Assembly: GCA_964405455.1 (NCBI GenBank)
Contig: CAYOOA010000039.1
Coordinates: 1 to 19,499, forward strand
Length of the DNA: 19,499 nt
Direction of reading: 5' to 3'
DNA from: CALESS01 sp964405455
GTDB lineage: Bacteria > Chloroflexota > Anaerolineae > Anaerolineales > Anaerolineaceae
Part shown: positions 14,206 through 19,499 of the stretch, one piece after another
How the letters are laid out: each line of letters begins with the position of its first letter
Position numbering within the stretch: the stretch's first letter is position 1
Made by a program: the position numbers and the translations under genes
The notes under the pieces: model-generated
Seen by the model: only the letters and a program-made list of their open reading frames with translations
Databases searched by the model: none
Told to the model about the DNA's origin: nothing

Positions 14206-14694
14206 ATGAAATCCCCGTCTGCTGAAACATTGATCGAAATGATGGAATGGAATACAGGTGTGATCCAGATGCAGACCAGGGACCTGACCCAGGCAGAAAG
14301 CCTGATCCAGCCGCCCTTCCAGGGCAACTGCCTGAACTGGGTGATCGGCCATATACTCACCAGCCGGGATACGATTTTGAAGCTGATGAAGCTGGAGCCT
14401 GTGCTCAGCCCCGGAGAAATGACCCTGTATGACCGGGGCTCCGAACCCCTGGTGAACCCGGGGGAAGCATTTGAACTGGAGGACTTGCTGGTGAAGGTGA
14501 AAGTTAGCGAGGAGCGAATCAGGCAGGAGATCGACCGGATGGGGGAGGAAGCCCTGCAGGTCCCCACACCGTTTGGACGCAGCAACGGCGCCTTGGGTGG
14601 GCATATTTTCTTCCTGCTCTGGCATGAAACCTACCATGTGGGCCAACTGGAGTTATTGCGCCAACTGGCCGGCAAGAACGATAAGATCATCTAG
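14206..14694 (+). CDS. DinB-like (DinB/YfiT) four-helix protein
   Basis: A 162-residue protein of the DinB/YfiT fold. The three-histidine metal triad is present as His49 (NWVIGHIL), His140 and His144 (WHETYHVGQ). Members use Ni, Zn or Fe, and some transfer thiol cofactors such as bacillithiol or mycothiol to substrates; others have unknown roles. Length is usual. AGGAG precedes the ATG by about ten bases. The stop codon TAG is embedded in the ribosome site of the next gene (CTAGGAGG), only ten bases before its start, so the two are probably co-expressed and translationally linked. Confidence 0.85.
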   Translation: MKSPSAETLIEMMEWNTGVIQMQTRDLTQAESLIQPPFQGNCLNWVIGHILTSRDTILKLMKLEPVLSPGEMTLYDRGSEPLVNPGEAFELEDLLVKVKVSEERIRQEIDRMGEEALQVPTPFGRSNGALGGHIFFLLWHETYHVGQLELLRQLAGKNDKII

Positions 14695-14704
14695 GAGGAT
14701 GTAA

Positions 14705-15142
14705 ATGCGCCGTCCCATTGATTCCTTTTTACATATTTTTGAGCGTGTGATTGTAATTGCCCTGGTTGTAATGATGATGTTGATCATCCTCCTGGCTACC
14801 GTGGAACTTGGCAGGGTGATCATTGTCCAAATCCTGTCCTCCCCCAATTATTTACCTGAGATTGCGGGATTGCTGGATATCTTCGGTTTCTTCCTGCTGA
14901 TCTTGATCGGCGTGGAACTGCTGGAAACCATCAAGGCTTATCTCCAGGAGCACGTAGTGCATGTTGAAATTGTTCTGGAAGTGGCCCTGATTGCCGTGGC
15001 GCGCAAAGTGGTCATCCTGGATGTGAAGGAGTTATCCCCGTTAACCCTGTTGGGGATTGCCGCCCTGTTGGTGACCCTGGCAGCCGCGATTTTTCTACAA
15101 AAACGCAGCCGGCTGATGAAAGCCAGGGTTGAAGTATCCTGA
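14705..15142 (+). CDS. PsiE-like membrane protein
   Basis: A 145-residue membrane protein of the phosphate-starvation-inducible E (PsiE) family. Four hydrophobic segments are seen, at about 12-34, 53-70, 85-100 and 112-132. Typical stretches are FGFFLLILIGVELLETIKAY and an EVALIAVARKVVILD segment near the third span. The molecular role of PsiE is not established. AGGAGG lies before the ATG and overlaps the stop codon of the DinB-like gene. A strong terminator ends the pair. No phosphate (Pho) box was recognised upstream. Confidence 0.82.
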   Translation: MRRPIDSFLHIFERVIVIALVVMMMLIILLATVELGRVIIVQILSSPNYLPEIAGLLDIFGFFLLILIGVELLETIKAYLQEHVVHVEIVLEVALIAVARKVVILDVKELSPLTLLGIAALLVTLAAAIFLQKRSRLMKARVEVS

Positions 15143-15159
15143 AAACATCTGTAAATAAA

Positions 15160-15193
15160 GCCGGCTGCTTTGAGAAGCAGCCGGCATTTTTTA
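15160..15193. terminator. Bidirectional terminator between PsiE-like and YwaF-like genes
   Basis: A perfect eleven-base-pair stem (GCCGGCTGCTT with its complement) with loop TGAG, followed by ATTTTTT. It sits between convergent genes and overlaps the stop codon of the minus-strand one. Confidence 0.88.
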
Positions 15194-15925
15194 AGTCGCT
15201 TGTGCGTTTTTTCGGGCAGCCTGGTCTTTGATGAAAAATGGCAAATAGAGGATGGCAATCATCAGGATGCCGATGGCTTCGATATACAGGATGTACCACG
15301 GCCAGGCAGGCAGCACATCCAGCAGGCTGGCGGTTTCCGGCTTGTGGGCGATGAACAGGTAATTGGAACCGATCGCCCAGTTGACCAGGCCGACGAAAAG
15401 CATATACAGGTTGGCGCCAATAAAAACCCGCTTGATCGAGCTCAGGGTGGGCCGAAAACCTACCACCACGGTGAAGTAAATCGGGATCGAGAACAACAGG
15501 CCGTGCGAGATCATGGTCTGGAAGTAGCGGAAATGGGGGAAACCGTACTGCCCGGCATCCGGGGTGAGGATGGCCTGCAGCGCCCCGGCAATGCACAGGA
15601 AATAGGCGTACTCGTAGACCTTCTCGGAGCGGGTGATCAACATATAAGCGGAAAGGTAGACAAAGACACTGCACAGGTGCAGCGGCAGCATGGTCTGTAT
15701 CGTCCAGGTTCCGGCCAGGATATTCCAGGTATGCCAGGCTGTCTCGTTAACCAGCAGCACGCCGGCAATCACCCAGCGGAAAATGCGCCGGCTGCGCGGC
15801 GTGGAATGGTTGCGAAACCAGAGAAACCACAGGTTGAAGCCTGCGATGATGGCCAGGGTGATCAGATGAACCCGGCCAAAAAGTTCAAAGGGGGTTTGCC
15901 AATCCACTGCGAAGATGCCCGTCAT
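15191..15925 (-). CDS. YwaF/TIGR02206 family integral membrane protein
   Basis: A 244-residue membrane protein with about seven spans. It shows the hallmarks of the TIGR02206 (YwaF-like) family: FGRVHLITL near the N-terminus, MLPLHLCSVFVYLSAYML in the middle, and LTPDAGQYGFPHFRYFQTM followed by SHGLLFSIPIYF. The conserved His residues inside predicted spans hint at metal, heme or proton chemistry, but no function is known. CTGGAGG lies a few bases ahead of the ATG. A TATAAT box is present on its own strand at 15973-15968, back to back with that of the cupin gene. Confidence 0.85.
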   Translation of the reverse strand: MTGIFAVDWQTPFELFGRVHLITLAIIAGFNLWFLWFRNHSTPRSRRIFRWVIAGVLLVNETAWHTWNILAGTWTIQTMLPLHLCSVFVYLSAYMLITRSEKVYEYAYFLCIAGALQAILTPDAGQYGFPHFRYFQTMISHGLLFSIPIYFTVVVGFRPTLSSIKRVFIGANLYMLFVGLVNWAIGSNYLFIAHKPETASLLDVLPAWPWYILYIEAIGILMIAILYLPFFIKDQAARKNAQAT

Positions 15926-15967
15926 GCCTGCCTCCAGGAAAATGAAAATACTCTTACTTAAACCCGG

Positions 15968-15973
15968 ATTATA
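15968..15973 (-). promoter_or_regulatory. Candidate -10 box for the YwaF-like gene
   Basis: TATAAT on the minus strand, 42 bases before the start codon. The -35 is weak. Confidence 0.4.
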
Positions 15974-15980
15974 AAATAAG

Positions 15981-16007
15981 TTGCGCCCGGGTGGGGCAGG
16001 ATATAAT
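15981..16007 (+). promoter_or_regulatory. Candidate promoter for the cupin gene
   Basis: TTGCGC (15981-15986), a short 15-base spacer and a perfect TATAAT (16002-16007). It lies 24 bases before the start codon. Confidence 0.45.
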
Positions 16008-16030
16008 TACAAAAAATCCAGGAGGAAAGA

Positions 16031-16351
16031 ATGAAGAAATTTGAATATGTTGAAAACCTGGCTGGAGCCGTTTCTGCAATCCCGGAAAACAGCATTGTCA
16101 GCCGCAGCCTGCTCAAACAGGATGGGTTGGATGTAACCCTGTTCGGATTTGCCCAGGGACAGGCTCTCTCCGAGCACACCGCCCCCTACCCGGCGATCAT
16201 TGAAATCATCAGCGGGGAGGCCAAACTGGGTCTGGGTGGAGAAATCGTGATGGCCAAGCCCGGCGCCTGGATTTACATGCCGCCGAACCTGCCTCACAGC
16301 CTGGAGGCGCTCACCCCCCTGGTGATGCTCCTGACAATGGTCAAAGGGTAA
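16031..16351 (+). CDS. Small cupin domain protein
   Basis: A 106-residue single-domain cupin. The first cupin motif is read as GQALSEHTAPYPAIIEIISG and the second as KPGAWIYMPPNLPHSLEA. His49 and His89 are kept, but the second His of the usual HxH is Ala51, so a classical three-His-one-Glu metal site is incomplete. This EHTAPY form is common among small stand-alone cupins, some of which are sensors or binding proteins rather than enzymes. AGGAGG sits eight bases before the ATG. It is a single-gene unit closed by its own terminator. Confidence 0.82.
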   Translation: MKKFEYVENLAGAVSAIPENSIVSRSLLKQDGLDVTLFGFAQGQALSEHTAPYPAIIEIISGEAKLGLGGEIVMAKPGAWIYMPPNLPHSLEALTPLVMLLTMVKG

Positions 16352-16368
16352 TTTAGGAAGGAATCCAT

Positions 16369-16403
16369 ACCGGGCGCTTTGTTGGAGCGCCCGGTTCTTT
16401 TTC
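16369..16403 (+). terminator. Rho-independent terminator after the cupin gene
   Basis: A perfect ten-base-pair stem (ACCGGGCGCT with its complement), a seven-base loop and then TCTTTTTCG. It ends just before the stop of the convergent minus-strand gene. Confidence 0.88.
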
Positions 16404-16404
16404 G

Positions 16405-16791
16405 CTAGCGGGTGTGGATTTCGCCGGACTTGGTCAGGTTGGTGATGGATTTCAGCATCACCTCGGCGAAGAGCTGGGTATCATTGGCCAGCGATTCCAG
16501 CTTGACGTTTTCCGTGGCCATCACGGCCACCATGCCGATGGCGATCTTGCGCTTGTCGGCCGACGAGTACGTCGTCCCCAACACCTGGTCGACGATGCCT
16601 TCGAGCGCATCCACCAGGGCATTGAGCGCCGCCCGCTCCTCGGAATTCAGGTTCAATCCCCCGCTGCCGCCGCTGGACCGGTAGCTGCTGGTGGAGCTCT
16701 TCCCCTTACGGGAAACGGCGATAATGATGATGACGACGACGGCTGCAGCCACGAGCCAGCCCCAATTGTTTGCCAACCACGAACTATTCAT
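16405..16791 (-). CDS. Small single-span membrane protein of unknown function
   Basis: A 128-residue protein I do not recognise. Residues 1-10 precede a hydrophobic span at about 11-28 (WGWLVAAAVVVIIIIAVS). A basic stretch follows (RKGKSS), then a Ser/Gly-rich linker (about 33-46). The soluble part (about 48-128) is helical and charged, with ERAALNALVDALEGIVDQVL and KRKIAIGMVAVMATENVKLESL. By the positive-inside rule the soluble part faces the cytosol. CAGGAG lies seven bases before the ATG. The frame is open for over 100 codons upstream, but that extension is low-complexity, passes through a regulator remnant on the same strand, and lies outside the promoter found at 16849-16877. The gene is clearly set up for expression. 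Confidence 0.72.
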   Translation of the reverse strand: MNSSWLANNWGWLVAAAVVVIIIIAVSRKGKSSTSSYRSSGGSGGLNLNSEERAALNALVDALEGIVDQVLGTTYSSADKRKIAIGMVAVMATENVKLESLANDTQLFAEVMLKSITNLTKSGEIHTR

Positions 16792-16848
16792 AATAATCTC
16801 CTGATTTTTGCCGGTGAGGGATTCAGATAAGCGGGAGCGGTTGATTAG

Positions 16849-16877
16849 ATTGTATATCTTTGTGCCGGAGATTACAA
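16849..16877 (-). promoter_or_regulatory. Promoter of the small membrane protein gene
   Basis: On the minus strand TTGTAA (16877-16872), a 17-base spacer and TACAAT (16854-16849). The predicted start is near 16842, giving a leader of about 50 bases that contains the ribosome site. Confidence 0.65.
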
Positions 16878-16939
16878 TTCGTTTTCCGGTCGCTTCCGCC
16901 GATTTCCGCCGGTTGGTTGGATTAAGTGTACGGGCTGCC

Positions 16940-17044
16940 GGGCTGGATTTTCTCAGATAATCTGTGCACCGGGGTAAAAAACGGCCGCAGCCTGGTTGGT
17001 ACCCAACCAGGCTGCGCTGTATTGCTGACGGGCTGGATCTTCTC
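16940..17044. repeat. 15-bp direct repeat flanking the remnant's terminator
   Basis: GGGCTGGATTTTCTC (16940-16954) and GGGCTGGATCTTCTC (17030-17044) differ at one base and lie exactly 90 bases apart. Both encode EKIQP in the minus-strand remnant frame. They bracket the terminator hairpin, suggesting a local duplication or insertion during decay. Confidence 0.6.
16975..17016 (-). terminator. Terminator of the decayed MerR gene
   Basis: A perfect 14-base-pair stem (16986-16999 with 17003-17016) and three-base loop around a GGTACC core. On the minus strand it is followed by GCCGTTTTTTACC. Its polarity fits the MerR remnant, not the plus strand. Confidence 0.85.
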
Positions 17045-17185
17045 CACCGGGAACTGTTTCTCGGTGACATAAGTGGGGTCATCCTGGCAGACGGGATCGT
17101 CACCGCGCAGGGTCTTCACCGGCGCCCGGCTGAGCCTGGAAAAGTCACCAATCTTGAACATGTTCTATGCGGGATCCTCGACTAT

Positions 17186-17216
17186 AGGATACACCTTCCA
17201 GCGGGAGGAGAGTCGA
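17186..17216 (-). promoter_or_regulatory. MerR-type promoter/operator with 19-bp spacer
   Basis: On the minus strand TCGACT (17216-17211) and TATCCT (17191-17186) are separated by 19 bases, the over-long spacer typical of promoters activated by MerR proteins through DNA untwisting. The spacer holds an imperfect dyad, CCTCCC-GCT-GGAAGG, as expected for the regulator's binding site. It lies 25 bases before the remnant's start codon and implies former autoregulation. Confidence 0.7.
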
Positions 17217-17301
17217 GTGGGAATCAGAACCTTTTGCATTTTCGACAGCGAATACCAGTCAACGTTTACCGGGCGAGAAGATGATTAACAGGAACCAATA
17301 G

Positions 17302-17340
17302 ACCCTCACCCCAACCCTTTCCCTGAAAGGGAGAGGGGAG
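17302..17340. repeat. CCCTCACCCC-type intergenic palindromic repeat
   Basis: CCCTCACCCCAACCCTTTCC followed by CTGAAAGGGAGAGGGGAG can fold into a nine-pair stem with one G-T wobble. I recognise the wording as a short repeat that occurs between genes in many unrelated bacteria; this was not searched. It carries no gene and lies just after the groEL terminator. Confidence 0.65.
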
Positions 17341-17343
17341 CGC

Positions 17344-17374
17344 AAAAAAAGGTCTGGATGTTTCCATCCAGACC
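17344..17374 (-). terminator. Rho-independent terminator of the groES-groEL operon
   Basis: A perfect ten-base-pair stem (17351-17360 with 17365-17374), four-base loop and, on the minus strand, a run of seven T. It lies 22 bases after the groEL stop. Confidence 0.92.
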
Positions 17375-17396
17375 TCATCTGTCTACTCAGTTTGGT

Positions 17397-19028
17397 TTAG
17401 TATTCCGGCATCTGCGGGGCGGCCGGTTTGTCCTTTTCGGGGACATCGGTCACCAGGGCTTCGGTCGTCAGGATCATGGCGGCGATGGAAGCGGCATTCT
17501 CGAGGGCGCCGCGGGTCACCTTGGCGGGATCGATCACGCCACCCTTGACCATATCACCGTAGGTGTCGGTCAGGACGTCGTAGCCGATGTTCTTGTTGCG
17601 GGCCTTCTTCTGGTTCTGGCGGACGTTTTCGATCACGACAGAGCCGTCCTTGCCGGCGTTCTCGGCGATGCGGCGCATCGGGACTTCCAGGGACTTGCGG
17701 ACGATGTTGACGCCGATCTGGGCATCTTCGCTGTCCATCTTGAGGGTCTCGAGGGAGGCGATGGCGTTGATCAGGGCCACACCACCACCGGGGACGATGC
17801 CTTCCTCAACCGCAGCGCGGGTGGCGGAGAGGGCGTCTTCCACGCGGTGTTTCTTTTCCTTCAGCTCGGTCTCGGTGGCTGCACCAACGCGGATAATGGC
17901 GACGCCGCCGGAGAGCTTGGCCAGGCGTTCCTGCAGTTTTTCGCGGTCGTAATCGGAGGTGGTCTTGTCGATTTCAACGCGGATCTGCTCGATGCGCCCA
18001 TGGATGGCTTCTTCCTTGCCCTTGCCGCCGACAATGGTGGTGTTGTCCTTGTCGCAGACAACCTTCTCGGCGCGGCCGAGATCGGCCATGGTGGCGGTTT
18101 CCAGCTTGCGGCCGGTTTCATCAGAGATGACGGTGGCGCCGGTCAGGATGGCGATATCCTGCAGCATGGCTTTGCGGCGGTCGCCAAAGCCGGGGGCCTT
18201 GACGGCAACGACATTCAGCATGCCGCGCAGTTTGTTCAGCACCAGGGTGGCCAGGGCTTCGCCGTCCACATCTTCAGCGATGATGACCAGGTTGCGGTTG
18301 CCGACCTGGACGATCTTCTCGAGGATCGGGACGATATCCTGCTGGGCGGAGATCTTCTTGTCGTAGATCAGGATGTAGGGTTCGCTGATGACGGCTTCCA
18401 TGTGCTCCACATCGGTGACGAAGTAAGCGGAGATGTAGCCGCGGTCGAACTGCATACCTTCTACATATTCGGTTTCGAAATCCAAACCCTTGGATTCTTC
18501 AACGGTGATGACGCCGTCTTTGCCAACCTTGTCCATCACATCGGCGATCAGGTTGCCGATGGTGCGGTCCTGGGCGGAGATGGAGGCGACGTTGGCGATA
18601 TCAGCGTGGGTTTCAACCTTGGTGGCCTGGGCGCGGATGGCGTCGGCAACCACCTTGGCGGCGGCTTCGATACCGCGCTTGAGCAGCATCGGGTTGGCGC
18701 CGGCGGCCAGGGTCTTCAGACCTTCGGAGACGATGGCGTGGGCCAGCACGGTGGAGGTGGTGGTACCGTCACCGGCAATATCATTGGTCTTGGTGGCAGC
18801 TTCCTTCAGAAGCTGGGCGCCCATATTCTCGAAGGGATCTTCGAGTTCAATTTCCTTGGCAACGGTCACGCCGTCGTGCGTGATGGTGGGGGAACCAAAT
18901 TTGCGATCCAGGGCAACATTGCGGCCCTTGGGACCGAGGGTGGTGGAAACCGCCAGGGCGACAACATCAATGCCGCTCTTCAGTTTGCGGCGGGCTTCTT
19001 CACCAAAAACGAGTTGTTTAGCACCCAT
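17397..19028 (-). CDS. groEL: 60 kDa chaperonin GroEL
   Basis: A 543-residue group I chaperonin. It forms double heptamer rings that fold proteins in the cytosol with ATP and the GroES lid. Typical sequence is seen throughout: TLGPKGRNV and THDGVTVAKEIELEDPFENM near the front, GDGTTTSTVLA with the catalytic Asp, KAPGFGDRRKAMLQDIAILT in the apical-intermediate region, and AAVEEGIVPGGGVAL in the signature. The C-terminus ends PAAPQMPEY and lacks the Gly-Gly-Met tail of many GroELs. The ATG was chosen because GAAGGAGC precedes it; the frame is open 13 codons further, into the spacer. It follows groES by 22 bases and shares its CIRCE-controlled promoter. Confidence 0.98.
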   Translation of the reverse strand: MGAKQLVFGEEARRKLKSGIDVVALAVSTTLGPKGRNVALDRKFGSPTITHDGVTVAKEIELEDPFENMGAQLLKEAATKTNDIAGDGTTTSTVLAHAIVSEGLKTLAAGANPMLLKRGIEAAAKVVADAIRAQATKVETHADIANVASISAQDRTIGNLIADVMDKVGKDGVITVEESKGLDFETEYVEGMQFDRGYISAYFVTDVEHMEAVISEPYILIYDKKISAQQDIVPILEKIVQVGNRNLVIIAEDVDGEALATLVLNKLRGMLNVVAVKAPGFGDRRKAMLQDIAILTGATVISDETGRKLETATMADLGRAEKVVCDKDNTTIVGGKGKEEAIHGRIEQIRVEIDKTTSDYDREKLQERLAKLSGGVAIIRVGAATETELKEKKHRVEDALSATRAAVEEGIVPGGGVALINAIASLETLKMDSEDAQIGVNIVRKSLEVPMRRIAENAGKDGSVVIENVRQNQKKARNKNIGYDVLTDTYGDMVKGGVIDPAKVTRGALENAASIAAMILTTEALVTDVPEKDKPAAPQMPEY

Positions 19029-19050
19029 TGAAATGCTCCTTCGTGATAGA

Positions 19051-19350
19051 TTACTGGTTGAGAACAATGGCGAGAACGTCGCTCTCGCGCAGGATGATCA
19101 ACTTCTTGCCGTCCACCTTGACTTCGGTGCCGGAATACTTGGCGAAGAGGACCACATCCCCGACCTTGACATCCAGGGCAATGCGCTTGCCCGCTTCATC
19201 GCGGTCGCCGGGACCAATGGCCAGAACGGTACCCTTTTGGGGTTTTTCTTTGGCAGTTTCGGGGAGAAAGATACCGCCGGCGGTTACATCTTCCGACTCG
19301 AGCGGTTCAATCACGATACGGCTGCCCAACGGTTTGAGTTCCATAGACAT
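19051..19350 (-). CDS. groES: 10 kDa co-chaperonin GroES
   Basis: A 99-residue co-chaperonin that caps GroEL as a heptameric dome. It has the expected LKPLGSRIVIEPLESED opening, the mobile loop ending TAGGIFLPETAKEKPQKG with its GroEL-binding Ile-Phe-Leu, and VGDVVLFAKYSGTEVKVDGK near the end. The ATG at 19350 is preceded at seven bases by AGGAGG; a second ATG two codons later is less likely. It is the first gene of the groES-groEL operon. Heat regulation by HrcA is implied by the CIRCE element upstream. Confidence 0.98.
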   Translation of the reverse strand: MSMELKPLGSRIVIEPLESEDVTAGGIFLPETAKEKPQKGTVLAIGPGDRDEAGKRIALDVKVGDVVLFAKYSGTEVKVDGKKLIILRESDVLAIVLNQ

Positions 19351-19393
19351 TCCAAAACCTCCTGAATAGAGTAGAGACCGAATGTGATTGGAA

Positions 19394-19420
19394 TTAGCAC
19401 TCTCTATACATGACTGCTAA
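19394..19420. promoter_or_regulatory. CIRCE operator (HrcA binding site)
   Basis: TTAGCACTC, nine bases, then GACTGCTAA. The consensus is TTAGCACTC-N9-GAGTGCTAA, so eight of nine bases of the second arm match and the spacing is exact. It lies just downstream of the predicted transcript start, 44 bases before the groES start codon, the standard place for HrcA repression. Confidence 0.95.
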
Positions 19421-19431
19421 ATCCAGACGCT

Positions 19432-19460
19432 ATGATAATGGGGAAAGTCCCAGCCGTCAA
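19432..19460 (-). promoter_or_regulatory. Housekeeping promoter of groES-groEL
   Basis: On the minus strand TTGACG (19460-19455), a 17-base spacer and TATCAT (19437-19432). Each hexamer has one mismatch to consensus. The predicted start at about 19425 places the CIRCE element at the very beginning of the transcript. Confidence 0.85.
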
Positions 19461-19499
19461 GAGGATTATCTGGATTCTTATATTCTTTTTATATTTTGG

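Larger units (their letters stand above)
16922..17161 (-). pseudogene. Remnant of a MerR-family regulator with a large internal deletion
   Basis: The frame starts with MFKIGDFSRLSR and VKTLR (17161-17105), the first half of a MerR winged-helix domain, where YYDxxGLL should come next. Instead it jumps within about seven codons to DDPTYVTEKQFPVEKI (17083-17036), which resembles the last strand of the GyrI-like effector domain that closes MerR regulators of the BltR type. Such proteins are usually about 270 residues, so some 200 or more codons are missing. The frame then runs on through the terminator hairpin, showing that the original stop is also gone or shifted. A MerR-style promoter remains upstream. 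It is presumably inactive; a functional 79-residue product is unlikely. Confidence 0.75.

Noticed and set aside
15170..15961. A 263-codon plus-strand frame opposite the YwaF-like gene
   Set aside because: The minus-strand gene has family motifs, a ribosome site and membrane spans; the plus frame is polar, patternless, and would start inside a terminator.
17073..17288. Plus-strand frames of 71-106 codons across the MerR remnant
   Set aside because: They have no ribosome site or recognisable domain, and the minus-strand remnant with promoter and terminator explains the region better.
17291..17299. GGAACCAAT recurring near the start of the repeat, matching half of the palindrome at 3784
   Set aside because: Only nine bases match, the second arm is absent, and chance occurrence in this length is not small.
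17358..19031. A 557-codon open frame on the plus strand opposite groEL
   Set aside because: It mirrors groEL, is extremely Gly/Asp/Val/Phe-rich in a regular pattern, has no start context, and resembles no protein; it is a codon-bias shadow.

Overview
The window reads as an ordinary chromosomal stretch of a GC-rich bacterium, most likely a member of the Chloroflexota, class Anaerolineae. This placement is an inference from gene content and has not been tested by search. It rests on a DUF5667-type membrane partner beside an ECF sigma factor, a DUF2202 secreted ferritin-like protein, a fused double-ATPase ECF transporter subunit, and a groES-groEL operon under a CIRCE operator. Most genes have purine-rich ribosome binding sites. 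Recognisable -10 boxes are TATAAT or TACAAT, and many genes end in strong stem-loop terminators. No tRNA, rRNA, CRISPR array, transposase or phage gene was seen.

Layout. 1-1872: a GNAT acetyltransferase and a DUF362 iron-sulfur protein. 1886-4434: an iron-handling block of three unrelated ferritin-fold proteins in a row, namely a cytosolic heme-type bacterioferritin, a membrane protein joining a ferritin-like domain to a VIT1/CCC1 transporter domain, and an exported DUF2202 protein. 4454-4559: a degraded palindromic repeat resembling a miniature mobile element. 4623-6399: an overlapping ECF sigma factor and DUF5667-type membrane protein with a repetitive Gly/Ser/Pro tail. 6543-9080: an alpha/beta hydrolase, a PfkB sugar kinase and a DUF402 protein; the last two are divergent from promoters with interlocked -35 boxes.

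9159-13369: an ECF-type vitamin transporter. The S component lies on the plus strand. The fused ATPase, the T component and an rRNA-methyltransferase-like gene lie on the minus strand in a tightly coupled operon that converges on it. 13463-16351: an isoprenylcysteine methyltransferase-like protein, a DinB-fold protein followed closely by a PsiE-like protein, a convergent YwaF/TIGR02206 membrane protein, and a small cupin. 16405-16791: a small single-span membrane protein of unknown function. 16922-17216: the wreck of a MerR-family regulator that has lost almost everything between its first helix-turn-helix residues and the end of its effector domain, but keeps a MerR-style promoter with a 19-bp spacer and a terminator. 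17302-19460: a CCCTCACCCC-type palindromic repeat, then groEL and groES on the minus strand with terminator, CIRCE and housekeeping promoter.

The most notable signals are the three-compartment ferritin cluster with a perfect 16-bp palindrome before the exported member, the gutted MerR gene, the interlocked divergent promoters, and the DUF362 protein lacking the fourth cysteine of its cluster motif. I did not find a convincing new multi-gene defence or mobile system.
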